64,000 nt of DNA, taken from positions 248,001 through 312,000 of the forward strand of contig NZ_CP007201.1 of NCBI RefSeq assembly GCF_000568815.1, written 5' to 3'. The translations under genes and the position numbers were made by a program. A model generated the notes under the pieces. It made no database searches. It was not told the DNA's origin and was given only the letters and a program-made list of their open reading frames with translations. Positions 1 to 7,966 of this stretch are shown in pieces (the stretch's first letter is position 1; the number at the start of each line of letters is the position of its first letter). Origin of the DNA: Sulfurospirillum multivorans DSM 12446. GTDB lineage: Bacteria; Campylobacterota; Campylobacteria; Campylobacterales; Sulfurospirillaceae.

Positions 1-238
1 TAACACCGTTGATTGTTTTACCAACGAGAGCCGTTTGAATTTCAACATCGGTTACACCTGCTTTAGCTAAAAAGCCAAAGTATGTTTTAGAACCCGTTGA
101 AGAAGCAATTTGGATACGTACATCGTGATATGATGTGATACCTGAATCGGTACCGCTCTCACTTTGTTTTGTATAACCTACATATTCACCATCCAACATA
201 GCCGCGCAAAATGCGCTAGCCGCGGTGTCATCAGCAGG
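1..238 (-). pseudogene. Fragment of unidentified protein-coding gene, cut by IS21
   Basis: Read on the minus strand, all 238 bases form one open frame of about 79 codons. It has no stop and no recognisable start. It begins at the outer end of the IS21 element and runs out of the window. The peptide is rich in Ala, Thr, Ser and Gly and contains segments such as SYHDVRIQIASS and YFGFLAKAGVTDVE, which I do not recognise as a family. Base composition is higher in G+C than the island genes, so it probably belonged to the ancestral chromosome or another element before the insertion removed its 5' part. No function is proposed. Confidence 0.45.
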
Positions 239-363
239 TGTCAGACGAAGTGCTAAACTCGTCAGTTGAAAATGTAATTTGAACGTTGCATTTTGATTTA
301 AAACCTTAAGAAACCAAGTTAAATTGGTTAAACTCCATTTTCAAATTTCTGGAAAGGAGTTGA

Positions 364-1476
364 GTGTTAAAAAAAGGTGAAATTAAAATGATAAAGAAGT
401 TTTTAGCTGAGGGTTTGAGTAAGAGTGCCATTGCACGAAAGTTAGGTATTTCAAGAGATACCGTAAGGCGTTACGCCAATCTTCCTGATGATTATGTTCC
501 TCATATTAATCGACCTCCTGTCATCAATAGTGTTGATCCTTATCTACCGCATATTGCCAAGATGTTAGAGATGGCAGAAGCGACGAAAAGTGAAATCCCT
601 TTAACGGTTATTTATGAAGAGATTAAGAAGCTAGGCTATGAGGGAAGTTTGCGTTGGTTGCAGCAAGTTATCCAAAGATATGAGTTAAGAAGTCGAGCCA
701 AATTGGATGAACCTATCATTCGCTTTGAAACCAAACCTGCCCAACAGATGCAAGTCGATTGGATAGAGTTTCCAAAGGATAATTTATCAGCATTTGTGGC
801 AACGATGGGATATTCTAGGGCTTCGTATGTGGAATATGTCAATAATGAGAAGATAGAGACGCTCATTGGATGCCATATGAATGCCTTTAGCTACTTTGGA
901 GGTGTTCCAACGGAGTGTTTGTATGACAATATGAAAACGGTTATTTTAGGACGGAATAGTTATGGCAGAGGCAAACATAAACTCAATCCACTCTTTGAGG
1001 ACTTTGCCAAACACTGTGGCTTTAGCATCAAAGTCTGCAAACCCTACCGTGCCAAGACCAAAGGAAAAGTAGAGAGATTTAACCATTATCTACGGTATAA
1101 CTTTCATAATGGATTGATAGTGAGACTTTCTATGAAGCATTATGCATTAACGCTGGATAATGCGAATGCAGAAGTGCTCAAATGGTTGGATAATACCGCC
1201 AATAAACGCATCCACCAAACAACATTACAGATACCATTTGAATTATTAGCACAAGAGCAGCTGCAACTGCGTCCTGTGCCTAAAGCCTATCAAGGAATCC
1301 ACCCTAAAGCTTTGATTGAAAGTGTAGCTAAAAAATATACGCCAATCAATTCATACCATGACATCGATAAGCTCTACATTCCCCATCGTGACATTCAATG
1401 CTACGATGAGTTTATCCCGATCGTTGCCAATATTATTCTTCCAGTTGGATTATACGGTGGTGCATTATGGAATTAA
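364..1476 (+). CDS. istA: IS21 transposase IstA, copy 1
   Basis: A 370-residue DDE transposase that would cut and join the ends of this IS21 element. The N-terminus has a helix-turn-helix (LSKSAIARKLGISRDTVRR). The integrase core follows, with Asp in MQVDWIEF, Asp in CLYDNMKTV and Glu in GKVERFNHY as the likely DDE triad. The GTG start at 364 sits 4 bases after AAAGGAG (353-359). The 3' end overlaps istB by 10 bases, the usual IS21 arrangement for coupled translation of the transposase and its ATPase helper. Length is a little short for IstA, but the core is complete. Confidence 0.93.
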   Translation: MLKKGEIKMIKKFLAEGLSKSAIARKLGISRDTVRRYANLPDDYVPHINRPPVINSVDPYLPHIAKMLEMAEATKSEIPLTVIYEEIKKLGYEGSLRWLQQVIQRYELRSRAKLDEPIIRFETKPAQQMQVDWIEFPKDNLSAFVATMGYSRASYVEYVNNEKIETLIGCHMNAFSYFGGVPTECLYDNMKTVILGRNSYGRGKHKLNPLFEDFAKHCGFSIKVCKPYRAKTKGKVERFNHYLRYNFHNGLIVRLSMKHYALTLDNANAEVLKWLDNTANKRIHQTTLQIPFELLAQEQLQLRPVPKAYQGIHPKALIESVAKKYTPINSYHDIDKLYIPHRDIQCYDEFIPIVANIILPVGLYGGALWN

Positions 1477-2285
1477 TTGTATCCATTGAAGCACTCTGTA
1501 AAGAGCTGAATCTCTCCACCATTAGTACACACTATCATGAGATAGCAACAACAGCAGCCAAAGAGAATTGGCAGTATGTTCAGTTCCTTGAGGAACTCTT
1601 ACGCCAAGAGGTGGATAATCGCTTAGGACGCTCCAAAAACACATTGACAAAGCTTGCAGGCTTCCCCGTTATTAAAACCCTAGAGCAATTTGATTACACT
1701 TTCTCAGTAGGCGTAAACAGAAAACAGATTGAAGAGTTATCCAATCTCACCTTTGTAAAGAAGCATGAGAATATCATCCTCTTAGGTGAAAGCGGTGTGG
1801 GTAAAACCCATCTGGCTATTGCTCTAGCATTAAGAGCTGTACAACATCGCTACAAAGTGAGATTTACCACCATCAGTGAACTCTTAAGCAGTGCCAATAG
1901 AGCTAAAAAAGAGAAAAAATACGATAGCTTTCTCAAATCCATCACAAGCCCATCGGTTCTTGTTATCGATGAGATTGGATACTTTAATATGAGTAAAGAA
2001 GAAGCTAATCACTTTTTTCAAATTATCTCTAAACGCTATGAAAAAAGCTCCACCATCTTTACATCAAATTTGGTATTCAGTAAATGGGTTCAAGTATTTG
2101 CAGGGGATAAAATCGTTACAACAGCTATTTTAGATAGAGTATTACATCACTCACATATCATCAATATTCAAGGAGACAGTTACCGACTTAAAGAGAAAAA
2201 ACTAACAGGAGTTTTACACTCAGAAATCTATAAGTTTGAAGCTAAATCTTCAAACCTAGAAGGTCAAAATTCAGAGGTGGTTTAA
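1467..2285 (+). CDS. istB: IS21 helper ATPase IstB, copy 1
   Basis: A 272-residue AAA+ ATPase of the DnaC/IstB type, which selects target DNA and stimulates IstA. The Walker A motif is GESGVGKTH (about residue 107). Walker B is VLVIDEIGY, followed by a sensor region (TIFTSNLVF) and an arginine-containing segment near LDRVLHHSH. The start lies inside the last codons of istA. The C-terminus has a short tail (SNLEGQNSEVV) encoded close to the right end of the element. It looks intact and is identical to the copy at 15576-16394. Confidence 0.93.
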   Translation: MELIVSIEALCKELNLSTISTHYHEIATTAAKENWQYVQFLEELLRQEVDNRLGRSKNTLTKLAGFPVIKTLEQFDYTFSVGVNRKQIEELSNLTFVKKHENIILLGESGVGKTHLAIALALRAVQHRYKVRFTTISELLSSANRAKKEKKYDSFLKSITSPSVLVIDEIGYFNMSKEEANHFFQIISKRYEKSSTIFTSNLVFSKWVQVFAGDKIVTTAILDRVLHHSHIINIQGDSYRLKEKKLTGVLHSEIYKFEAKSSNLEGQNSEVV

Positions 2286-2343
2286 GTTTCAATTCGCAAC
2301 TTTCTTACATTAAAAACTGACGACTTCTGCGCTTCGCTTGACA

Positions 2344-2565
2344 GCACTAAATCTTCTTTTTAATAAAAATCCCAATGCTGATAGAAAACAAAAAGTTGTG
2401 CAACACTCATTAAGACATACCTTTGCCACCACAGTTTTAAATAATGGTGCTGAACTTAATACCGTGCGCCACCTTTTAAATCATCGCTCTATTGAAACAA
2501 GTTTACGCTATTCAAAAATGGCTGATTCTACCATGAATAAAGCAGTTGAAAATTTATATGACTAA
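2344..2565 (+). pseudogene. Tyrosine recombinase/integrase, C-terminal remnant
   Basis: This is the last 70 or so residues of a tyrosine-family site-specific recombinase, cut at its 5' side by the IS21 right end. HSLRHTFATTVL carries the HxxR box, LLNHRSIETSLRYSKM carries the second His region, and the Tyr nucleophile region follows. The catalytic N-terminal Arg/Lys region is missing, so the protein cannot be active. Any apparent start codon upstream is IS-derived. It marks the remains of a phage, integron or integrative element at this position. Confidence 0.85.
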
Positions 2566-2583
2566 TCATTATTTATTATGTGC

Positions 2584-2604
2584 TATAATGATGTTTATAC
2601 ATCA
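2584..2604 (+). promoter_or_regulatory. Promoter -10 and operator-like palindrome of toxin-antitoxin locus
   Basis: TATAAT at 2584-2589 is followed by and overlaps TGATGT-TTAT-ACATCA (2589-2604), a perfect 6-bp inverted repeat. An inverted repeat next to the -10 of a toxin-antitoxin operon is where ribbon-helix-helix antitoxins commonly bind for autorepression. The role is inferred from position. Confidence 0.55.
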
Positions 2605-2627
2605 CTACGTTATGAAAGGAGTATATG

Positions 2628-2871
2628 ATGCATAGAATTAGTTTAACCATAGATAAAGAGCTTTATGAACAAGCAAGAGCATTTGGTTTTATAGAAAAAA
2701 AATCTGTTTCTCAAATTTTACGCGAAAGCTTGGAAGTTTATTTTAAAACATCAAATTCCAAAGATAAAGCAGCTCTGATTTTAGATGCCAAGACAAGAAG
2801 ATGTTTTACACATCTTGAATTCAGATACGTTTACAGATCAAAATGATTTTGCTAAAAAGTATAATGTGTGA
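2628..2871 (+). pseudogene. Antitoxin gene (ribbon-helix-helix type), frameshifted
   Basis: The N-terminal part (HRISLTIDKELYEQARAFG...SVSQILRESLEVYF) looks like a ribbon-helix-helix antitoxin. AAAGGAG at 2615-2621 favours the ATG at 2628 over the one at 2625. The open frame ends at 2846 with an implausible tail (TRRCFTHLEF). One frame over, from about 2788, the sequence reads RQEDVLHILNSDTFTDQNDF and ends in TGA at 2869-2871, overlapping the toxin start. Removing one C near 2788-2789 would join the two parts. The antitoxin therefore appears to carry a single-base insertion that replaces its toxin-binding C-terminus. Confidence 0.7.
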
Positions 2872-3107
2872 AAATATCATTCTCAAAAACGTTTGAAAAA
2901 AGCTTTTCAAAATATGACCATACTTTACAAAAGCGCATTTATGATGCGATTGTAAAATTACCAGAAGGTGATGTCAAACGATTAGCGGGTGATGACATAC
3001 CACCCATTTTTAGATTGAGGGTTTCGAAATATCGCATTCTTTTTTATATGAATGACATTGAAATCAAAATCTTAAAAGTTGATAGTCGAGGCGATATCTA
3101 TAAATAA
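2868..3107 (+). CDS. RelE/ParE-superfamily toxin
   Basis: A 79-residue protein with the compact RelE/YafQ-like fold signature: FSKTFEKSFSKYDHTLQKRI at the N-terminus, then IFRLRVSKYRILFY and a C-terminal basic strand (IKILKVDSRGDIYK). Members are ribosome-dependent mRNA nucleases or gyrase poisons; the sequence does not decide which. The GTG start at 2868 overlaps the TGA of the original antitoxin frame, so translation would be coupled to that frame. With the antitoxin now frameshifted, coupling and neutralisation may both be impaired while the toxin stays open. Confidence 0.8.
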   Translation: MKISFSKTFEKSFSKYDHTLQKRIYDAIVKLPEGDVKRLAGDDIPPIFRLRVSKYRILFYMNDIEIKILKVDSRGDIYK

Positions 3108-3321
3108 GATTCTCCGCCTCGGCTTTCGATAAACTTTCCTTCTAAAAATTCTCAGAAAAATTTTGAAATGTATTATGCAAAACCAATGTTGCCTTCTTAG
3201 ATATTGCATTAATATACTTTTTCATAACTCATTGGAATGACCCCACAATACTAGACACTCTTGAAACTGTTAATCTGGTCGATAATGACCAAATAAAATA
3301 CCAAGAGGAGAAAGTCATTCC

Positions 3322-3606
3322 ATGGCAAATAAACTATACACAGACGAGTTCAAACAAGAGGCTGTCAACCAAATTATCAAAAATGGTTATCCCATTAAAG
3401 ATACTGCACAAAGATTGGGAGTGCATCCTGATTCGCTCAAAGCATGGATAAAAATCTACAGTAATCCGCAAAGTACCTCACAACACCAAGCTTCCAAAGA
3501 TTTGTCATCGGAAAATAGAAAGCTCAAAGCAGAATTAAAAAGAGTCACAGAGGAGCGCGATATTCTAAAAAAGGCCGCAGCGTACTTTGCCAAAAACCAA
3601 AAGTAA
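3322..3606 (+). CDS. IS3-family transposase OrfA
   Basis: A 94-residue OrfA with a helix-turn-helix (FKQEAVNQIIKNGYPIKDTA...LGVHPDSLKAWI) that recognises the element's ends. It is followed by a leucine-zipper-like coiled coil (LSSENRKLKAELKRVTEERDIL) used for multimerisation. RBS-like AGAGGAG lies shortly upstream of the ATG. A slippery A6G stretch near its 3' end would produce an OrfAB fusion by -1 frameshifting. It is intact, but its partner orfB is broken. Confidence 0.88.
   Translation: MANKLYTDEFKQEAVNQIIKNGYPIKDTAQRLGVHPDSLKAWIKIYSNPQSTSQHQASKDLSSENRKLKAELKRVTEERDILKKAAAYFAKNQK
3567..3573 (+). promoter_or_regulatory. Programmed -1 frameshift heptamer (A AAA AAG)
   Basis: In the orfA frame the heptamer reads A AAA AAG, the classical IS3 slippery site. 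After slipping back one base the frame stays open straight into orfB (GRSVLCQKPKVKYAFIKEYE...), confirming the geometry. Confidence 0.8.
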
Positions 3607-4197
3607 AGTACGCCTTTATCAAAGAGTATGAGCCACTCTATCCTGTGAGAAGAATGTGCAAAACTTTGCAAGTTCATTTTAGTGGTTATTACGCATGGGC
3701 TAAACAACCAGAGTCAAAGCGTGACATAGCTAATAAAGTTGTGTTGCACCACATTAAAGAGGCTTATGAGCATAGTGGGCGTATTTATGGATATCGAACT
3801 GTTACAAAAGATCTTGTGGCATCAGGTATTGGTGTTAATAAAAAACGCGTTGCAAGATTGATGGGTGAAGCCAAACTCTTTGGTGCAGGTGTAAAGCAGA
3901 GAAAACCTCGTTACAAAAAAGGGAAAAGACATGTGGCGCATCCTAACCATCTTGGACAGTGCTTCAATGTTCAAGAGCCAAATCACACATGGGTAACAGA
4001 TATAACCTATATCAAAACATACGAAGGATGGTTTTATTTAGCAGTTGTATTAGATCTTTTTAGCAGAAAAATAGCAGGATGGGCAACAAGTCATCGCATG
4101 ACAACTGGGTTGGCTCTAAAAGCCCTGGAAATGGCAACCTTTAGACAAAAACCACATCATGAAGTGATTGTACACTCAGACCAAGGCTCACAATATA

Positions 4198-4206
4198 GCT
4201 CATACG
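4198..4206 (+). repeat. Target-site duplication of IS256 element, left copy
   Basis: GCTCATACG here is repeated at 5544-5552 on the other side of the IS256-family element. Nine bases fits the 8-9-bp duplications known for this family and fixes the element's ends. Confidence 0.92.
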
Positions 4207-5543
4207 GGACCGTTCAGAATTCTGTGTCAATCGGGTAAAATAACAAATACCCAAGGACACAGATATGAAGATAGAAATAGACGTAGAGCAATTTGCTCAA
4301 GATATTAAAGCCGGCAAGAGTATTGGTGGCTCAAATGGAGCCTTAGGATCACTCATCAAACAGCTAACCGAAGCCGCGCTAGCAGCTGAGATAGATTCGC
4401 ACCTCTCCCAAGACCTCAATAGAAATCGAAAAAATGGCTATAGTTCAAAGACTATGAAAAGCGATCATGGTGCCTTTGAACTTGATGTTCCAAGAGACCG
4501 TAACGGTAGCTTTGAACCTGAAATCGTAAAGAAAAACCAGACCAGCATGACGAGTGAAATCGAAGAGAAGATTCTTTCTCTCTTCGCACTTGGCAATAGC
4601 TATTCCCAAATAGCCAAACACATAGAGGATTTTTACTGCGTAGGCTTCTCTAAAGCCACTATAAGCGCCGTAACCGACAAGATAATACCAATGCTTCAAG
4701 AGTGGAAAACAAGACCCTTAGAAGCTGTGTATCCATTTATATTCTTAGATGCCATTCACTACAAAGTAAAAGAGGATGGTCGCTACATCTCAAAAGCATT
4801 TTATACAGTGCTTGGTGTTCGAGTGGATGGCAAGAAAGAAGTCTTGGGACTTACCTCAAGAAAGGAAGTCTTGGGACTTTACCTCAATGAAAGTGAAGGC
4901 GCCAAATTCTGGCTACAGGTGCTTACCGATTTGCAAAACCGTGGCGTTAAAGATATCCTCATTGCTTCGGTAGATGGGCTTAAAGGCTTTCCAGAAGCGA
5001 TAAACTCAGTCTTTCCAGATACGGAGGTGCAACTCTGTGTAGTTCACCAAATACGCAACAGTCTCAAATATGTGGGCTCTGCTTATCAAAAACAATTTGC
5101 TAAAGAACTCAAAGCCGTCTATCAAGCTTTTACCAAAGAAGAAGCAGAATTTGAGCTTGATAAGTTGGAAGAAAAATGGGGTAAAAAATACCCTATCGTC
5201 TTTCAATCTTGGAGAAATAAATGGGATAATTTATCTGTCTACTTCCAATATCCAGAAGATATACGTAGAGTTATTTACACAACTAATATCATCGAATCAG
5301 TCCACCGCCAGTTTAGAACTCTAACGAAAACCAAAGGTGCTTTTCCCAATGATGATAGCCTGCTAAAACTACTTTATATGGGGATTCAAAATGCCCAGCA
5401 AAAATGGACTATGCCAATTAGAAACTGGAGCTTAACAATCTCTCAATTAGCCATTCACTTTGAGGGACGGCTTGATGACGCTTTAAACTTATGATACAAT
5501 TTTAGGAATTATCCGATGTTGACACAGAATCTTGAACACTACC
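4207..5543 (+). mobile_element. IS256-family insertion sequence nested in IS3
   Basis: A 1337-bp element with imperfect inverted repeats: GGACCGTTCAGAATTCTGTGTCA at the left, and the complement of GGTAGTGTTCAAGATTCTGTGTCA at the right. It carries one transposase gene and is flanked by a perfect 9-bp duplication. It therefore arrived by transposition after the IS3 element was already in place. Confidence 0.93.
4265..5494 (+). CDS. IS256-family (mutator-type) transposase
   Basis: A 409-residue transposase. Family landmarks are LTEAALAAEIDSHL near the N-terminus, RNGYSSKTMKSDHGAFELDVPRDR, the first catalytic Asp in FIFLDAIHYKVKEDG, the second in ASVDGLKGFPEAINSVFP, and the Glu in TTNIIESVHRQFR. 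Near residues 195-215 the segment KEVLGL occurs twice (KKEVLGLTSRKEVLGLYL). This comes from a 27-base imperfect tandem duplication, where other members, as I recall, have a single copy. The insertion is in frame and lies between the catalytic Asp residues, so activity is uncertain. Confidence 0.9.
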   Translation: MKIEIDVEQFAQDIKAGKSIGGSNGALGSLIKQLTEAALAAEIDSHLSQDLNRNRKNGYSSKTMKSDHGAFELDVPRDRNGSFEPEIVKKNQTSMTSEIEEKILSLFALGNSYSQIAKHIEDFYCVGFSKATISAVTDKIIPMLQEWKTRPLEAVYPFIFLDAIHYKVKEDGRYISKAFYTVLGVRVDGKKEVLGLTSRKEVLGLYLNESEGAKFWLQVLTDLQNRGVKDILIASVDGLKGFPEAINSVFPDTEVQLCVVHQIRNSLKYVGSAYQKQFAKELKAVYQAFTKEEAEFELDKLEEKWGKKYPIVFQSWRNKWDNLSVYFQYPEDIRRVIYTTNIIESVHRQFRTLTKTKGAFPNDDSLLKLLYMGIQNAQQKWTMPIRNWSLTISQLAIHFEGRLDDALNL

Positions 5544-5552
5544 GCTCATACG
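5544..5552 (+). repeat. Target-site duplication of IS256 element, right copy
   Basis: GCTCATACG, identical to 4198-4206. The IS3 orfB frame continues from here. Confidence 0.92.
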
Positions 5553-5918
5553 AGTGGCAAGCACTTCTCCAAAAATACAACCTTATCCCTAGTATGAGCA
5601 GGCGAGGAAATTGTTATGATAATGCAGTTGCTGAGAGCTTTTTTAAAACATTTAAGCGTGAATGTGTCAAAAAGCAGATTTATATTACACGAGAAGAAGC
5701 ACAATCAGACATATTTTACTACATCGAAATGTTTTATAATTCAACTAGAAGGCATAGTTATCTTGGTTATATTTCACCCAATGAATTTGAAAAAAGATAT
5801 AATGAGAAATTAAATATGGCTTCGCAGAATTAAATTGTGTCTACAAATTTGGGGTCATTCCAAAAATAATAGCAGTACGTTCCAAAGAAATTATGGAAAG
5901 ATATAGAGTTTCATTTAT

Positions 5919-7166
5919 TTAGATAGTTTGCAAAATAAAATTTTTCTGATCAATTTTTTCAATTTTTAATTCTTTAATAAAAACATTACTATTGATCTCT
6001 TCAATTATATTATATGACATACCAATATCTATATTTACCATATCAAATAATGTTATATATTTAGGATGAAACTCTAAAAAATTATAATCATCATTCTTAT
6101 TATATTGAAGAAGATTATTTTTTCTTAACACATGTTCAACACAATGTATGTCATTATCATATACTTTTGCACTTTTTAAAAAATAATCTTTCTCACTAAG
6201 ATAAAACCATTTGTCAATAGGATATGCTGTATTGTATTGATATATTTGTCCCAAATGTTTATTTGCTAATGAACAATAATGAATACCCATTTTAAAATTA
6301 TTTTGTTTAGCAAATCTAAGTAATTTAAGGCTGTCTTCTTCACTTCCTGCAATAGCTAAACCACCGGAATACCAATAGTTATAATATACTTGAAATGGTG
6401 GATATTTCAATAAAAAACCTCTTCTTATAAATTCTTTTTCATTGTGCAATGGAAAACAAAATTCAAGCAAATTAATACCCCTAACTCCAATGCTTTCTAA
6501 AGTAGTTATAATGTTTTCCATATGTGAATATGTCTTTGGAATGACTGGCATTTCTACAATAACATCAGGTATATAATATCTTGCTTCTTCAATTTTTTCT
6601 AAAATATCTGCCTGTTTTTCTAATGAATCTTCAAGCTTAATGCTAAATCTAATTTCTTGTAAGTTGCAGTTTTTTAATTTTTTTAAAATAAACGTATCAA
6701 TTAATTCTCCATTAGTATATAAACGTTTGTGAATTTTTGAGTTAAATCTTTCTATTCTCTGAAAAAAATTTATAGCCTCTTTTTTATGTAACAAGGGTTC
6801 ACCACCAGTGAGAGCGACATATTGTATTCTTGGATTTTCTTTTAAAAGGTGATTGGCTATTGATTGCCCTTTTTTAATATTTTGAGTATTGTCTAAAAAA
6901 TCAATTTGATTTGGATTAAAACAAAAATAACAGCTTTTATTACATTTAAGTGATAAAAAATCTGAACGAGAATCAATACCTTTTTCACATGCAATACATG
7001 CAGAAGATTTAAAATTAATATATTCACTTGGTGAATACATTCTATCGCTTGAATAAATATTATGTTTATCAAATTTGAGGCCATATTGTTGTTCAATACT
7101 ATTTATAAAGTCGTTCTCAATTTTATTATACATTTGAATGGATGTCGCAAGATTATTAGGAATCAT
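5919..7166 (-). CDS. Radical SAM protein of the molybdoenzyme operon
   Basis: A 415-residue radical SAM enzyme. CNKSCYFC (Cys75, Cys79, Cys82) is the CX3CX2C site for the SAM-binding [4Fe-4S] cluster, and TGGEP (from about residue 120) is the SAM-binding GGE motif. An upstream pair, CIAC (Cys57, Cys60), and further Cys residues towards the C-terminus (HYCSLANK, DIHCVEHV) may hold metal, but no regular SPASM pattern is visible. It is the last gene of the leftward operon: its ATG overlaps the TAA of the Ada-like gene (TAATG). Substrate is unknown. Linkage suggests maturation, modification or regulation tied to the DMSO-reductase-type enzyme. Very AT-rich. Confidence 0.82.
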   Translation of the reverse strand: MIPNNLATSIQMYNKIENDFINSIEQQYGLKFDKHNIYSSDRMYSPSEYINFKSSACIACEKGIDSRSDFLSLKCNKSCYFCFNPNQIDFLDNTQNIKKGQSIANHLLKENPRIQYVALTGGEPLLHKKEAINFFQRIERFNSKIHKRLYTNGELIDTFILKKLKNCNLQEIRFSIKLEDSLEKQADILEKIEEARYYIPDVIVEMPVIPKTYSHMENIITTLESIGVRGINLLEFCFPLHNEKEFIRRGFLLKYPPFQVYYNYWYSGGLAIAGSEEDSLKLLRFAKQNNFKMGIHYCSLANKHLGQIYQYNTAYPIDKWFYLSEKDYFLKSAKVYDNDIHCVEHVLRKNNLLQYNKNDDYNFLEFHPKYITLFDMVNIDIGMSYNIIEEINSNVFIKELKIEKIDQKNFILQTI

Positions 7167-7960
7167 TAATTCATCCCTAATGTAAATTTTATTGGCTGGT
7201 ACAGGAAAACTTTTTTAAGAGGCAAATATCCCCATCTATAATTACAAATAGCGCCTGATTGCATTACAGTATCATAACAAAATGGAAAACATGGAACTAT
7301 ACTTAAAATTTCATTATGAAAATGGTCATTTTTTTCCCAAAAATCCTCTATGGTGTTATTAAAGGGTAAATTAAAAACAGCATTCCACAAATTTAGTTTA
7401 TTATTGTTATTCATTTTATTTTTTTCTGTGAATAAACGGTCAAGATATTCTTGAATAATAACTTTATCTTCTATTAAATCAGCATTCCTCCAATATCCTT
7501 CAATATTCATGTGAAATTCATCAGCAAATTCTAAAAAACTTAAAAAACATATTCCTTTGTTTGTTATTCCCATTAATGCTTTGCCTAAAGGGCTTTGACC
7601 TATACCATATGTAATTTTTGTTTGATAGCCAAAATGTTTATATTGATCAGGGCTAACAGCACAACTTTTTATAAAAATATCATATAACCTGGAAGAACTA
7701 GATAAGCCTAAATCTAGGGTATTATCTAAAAGAGTTTTATTAATTCTAAGATTTTTCTTTGCATCATTTAAAATTCTCATATGTAAAAATTGAATAGGAG
7801 TAATCCCTATAAATTCTGTAAATAATCTTATAAAATGATATTTACTTAAATGCACAGTTTGTGCCAATTTTTCAATATTTGTACTGTTCAGATTTAAAAT
7901 AATGCTATCAACATTAGTGATAAACTGACTAATTTTTTCAAATTTTTTCATACTTCCCAT
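7166..7960 (-). CDS. AraC/Ada-like regulator with degenerate methyltransferase domain
   Basis: A 264-residue protein. Residues 1-110 form an AraC-type double helix-turn-helix (LAQTVHLSKYHFIRLFTEFIG; SSSSRLYDIFIKSCAVSPDQY). Residues 117-255 resemble the Ada C-terminal O6-alkylguanine methyltransferase: YGIGQSPLGKALMG and GICFLSF at its start, GAICNYRWGYLPLKK at its end. The catalytic PCHR motif reads PCFPF (Cys224 kept, His and Arg lost). The part between the VWxAL-like segment (LWNAVF) and this site is roughly 35 residues shorter than in Ada, removing much of the DNA-repair helix-turn-helix. It probably serves as a sensor and regulator of this operon rather than a repair enzyme. It lies between the polyferredoxin and radical SAM genes. 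Confidence 0.75.
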   Translation of the reverse strand: MGSMKKFEKISQFITNVDSIILNLNSTNIEKLAQTVHLSKYHFIRLFTEFIGITPIQFLHMRILNDAKKNLRINKTLLDNTLDLGLSSSSRLYDIFIKSCAVSPDQYKHFGYQTKITYGIGQSPLGKALMGITNKGICFLSFLEFADEFHMNIEGYWRNADLIEDKVIIQEYLDRLFTEKNKMNNNNKLNLWNAVFNLPFNNTIEDFWEKNDHFHNEILSIVPCFPFCYDTVMQSGAICNYRWGYLPLKKVFLYQPIKFTLGMN

Positions 7961-7966
7961 ACTTTT

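Larger units (their letters stand above)
239..2343 (+). mobile_element. IS21-family insertion sequence, copy 1
   Basis: This 2105-bp element starts TGTCAGACGAAG and ends CTTCGCTTGACA, giving imperfect terminal inverted repeats (TGTCA..CGAAG..CGTCAGTT) with the TG...CA ends of IS21 elements. It carries overlapping istA and istB. The same sequence recurs at 14348-16452 in the same orientation, with identical IstA and IstB translations. The bases flanking its two ends do not form a target duplication: the left side is an unknown gene and the right side an integrase tail. Recombination or deletion has therefore probably followed insertion. Confidence 0.93.
3573..5833 (+). pseudogene. IS3-family transposase OrfB, split by IS256 insertion
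   Basis: This is the DDE integrase-core half of the IS3 transposase. The 5' part (to 4206) contains IYGYRTVTKDL, the first Asp in TWVTDITYIKT and the second in VIVHSDQGSQYSS. The 3' part (5544-5833) resumes with EWQALLQKYNLIPSMSRRGN and the Glu in NAVAESFFKTFKRE. The two parts rejoin in frame once the IS256 element and one copy of its 9-bp target duplication are removed. The IS3 element cannot supply its own transposase at present. Confidence 0.9.
3233..5862 (+). mobile_element. IS3-family insertion sequence, interrupted by IS256-family element
   Basis: The ends are TGGAATGACCCCA at 3233 and its exact complement TGGGGTCATTCCA ending at 5862. The element encodes orfA and orfB with a -1 frameshift signal between them, as in IS3. 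An IS256-family element of 1337 bp sits inside orfB (4207-5543). Without it the IS3 element would be about 1.28 kb, a normal size. No clear 3-bp target duplication is visible at its outer ends. Confidence 0.9.

Noticed and set aside
4702-4973. Plus-strand ORFs inside the IS256 transposase gene
   Set aside because: These are shadow frames of the transposase, with no own start signals or recognisable domains.
6893-7096. Small minus-strand ORF overlapping the radical SAM gene
   Set aside because: It lies in another frame of the same strand, is low in complexity from AT-rich DNA, and has no ribosome-binding site; not a precursor-peptide candidate.
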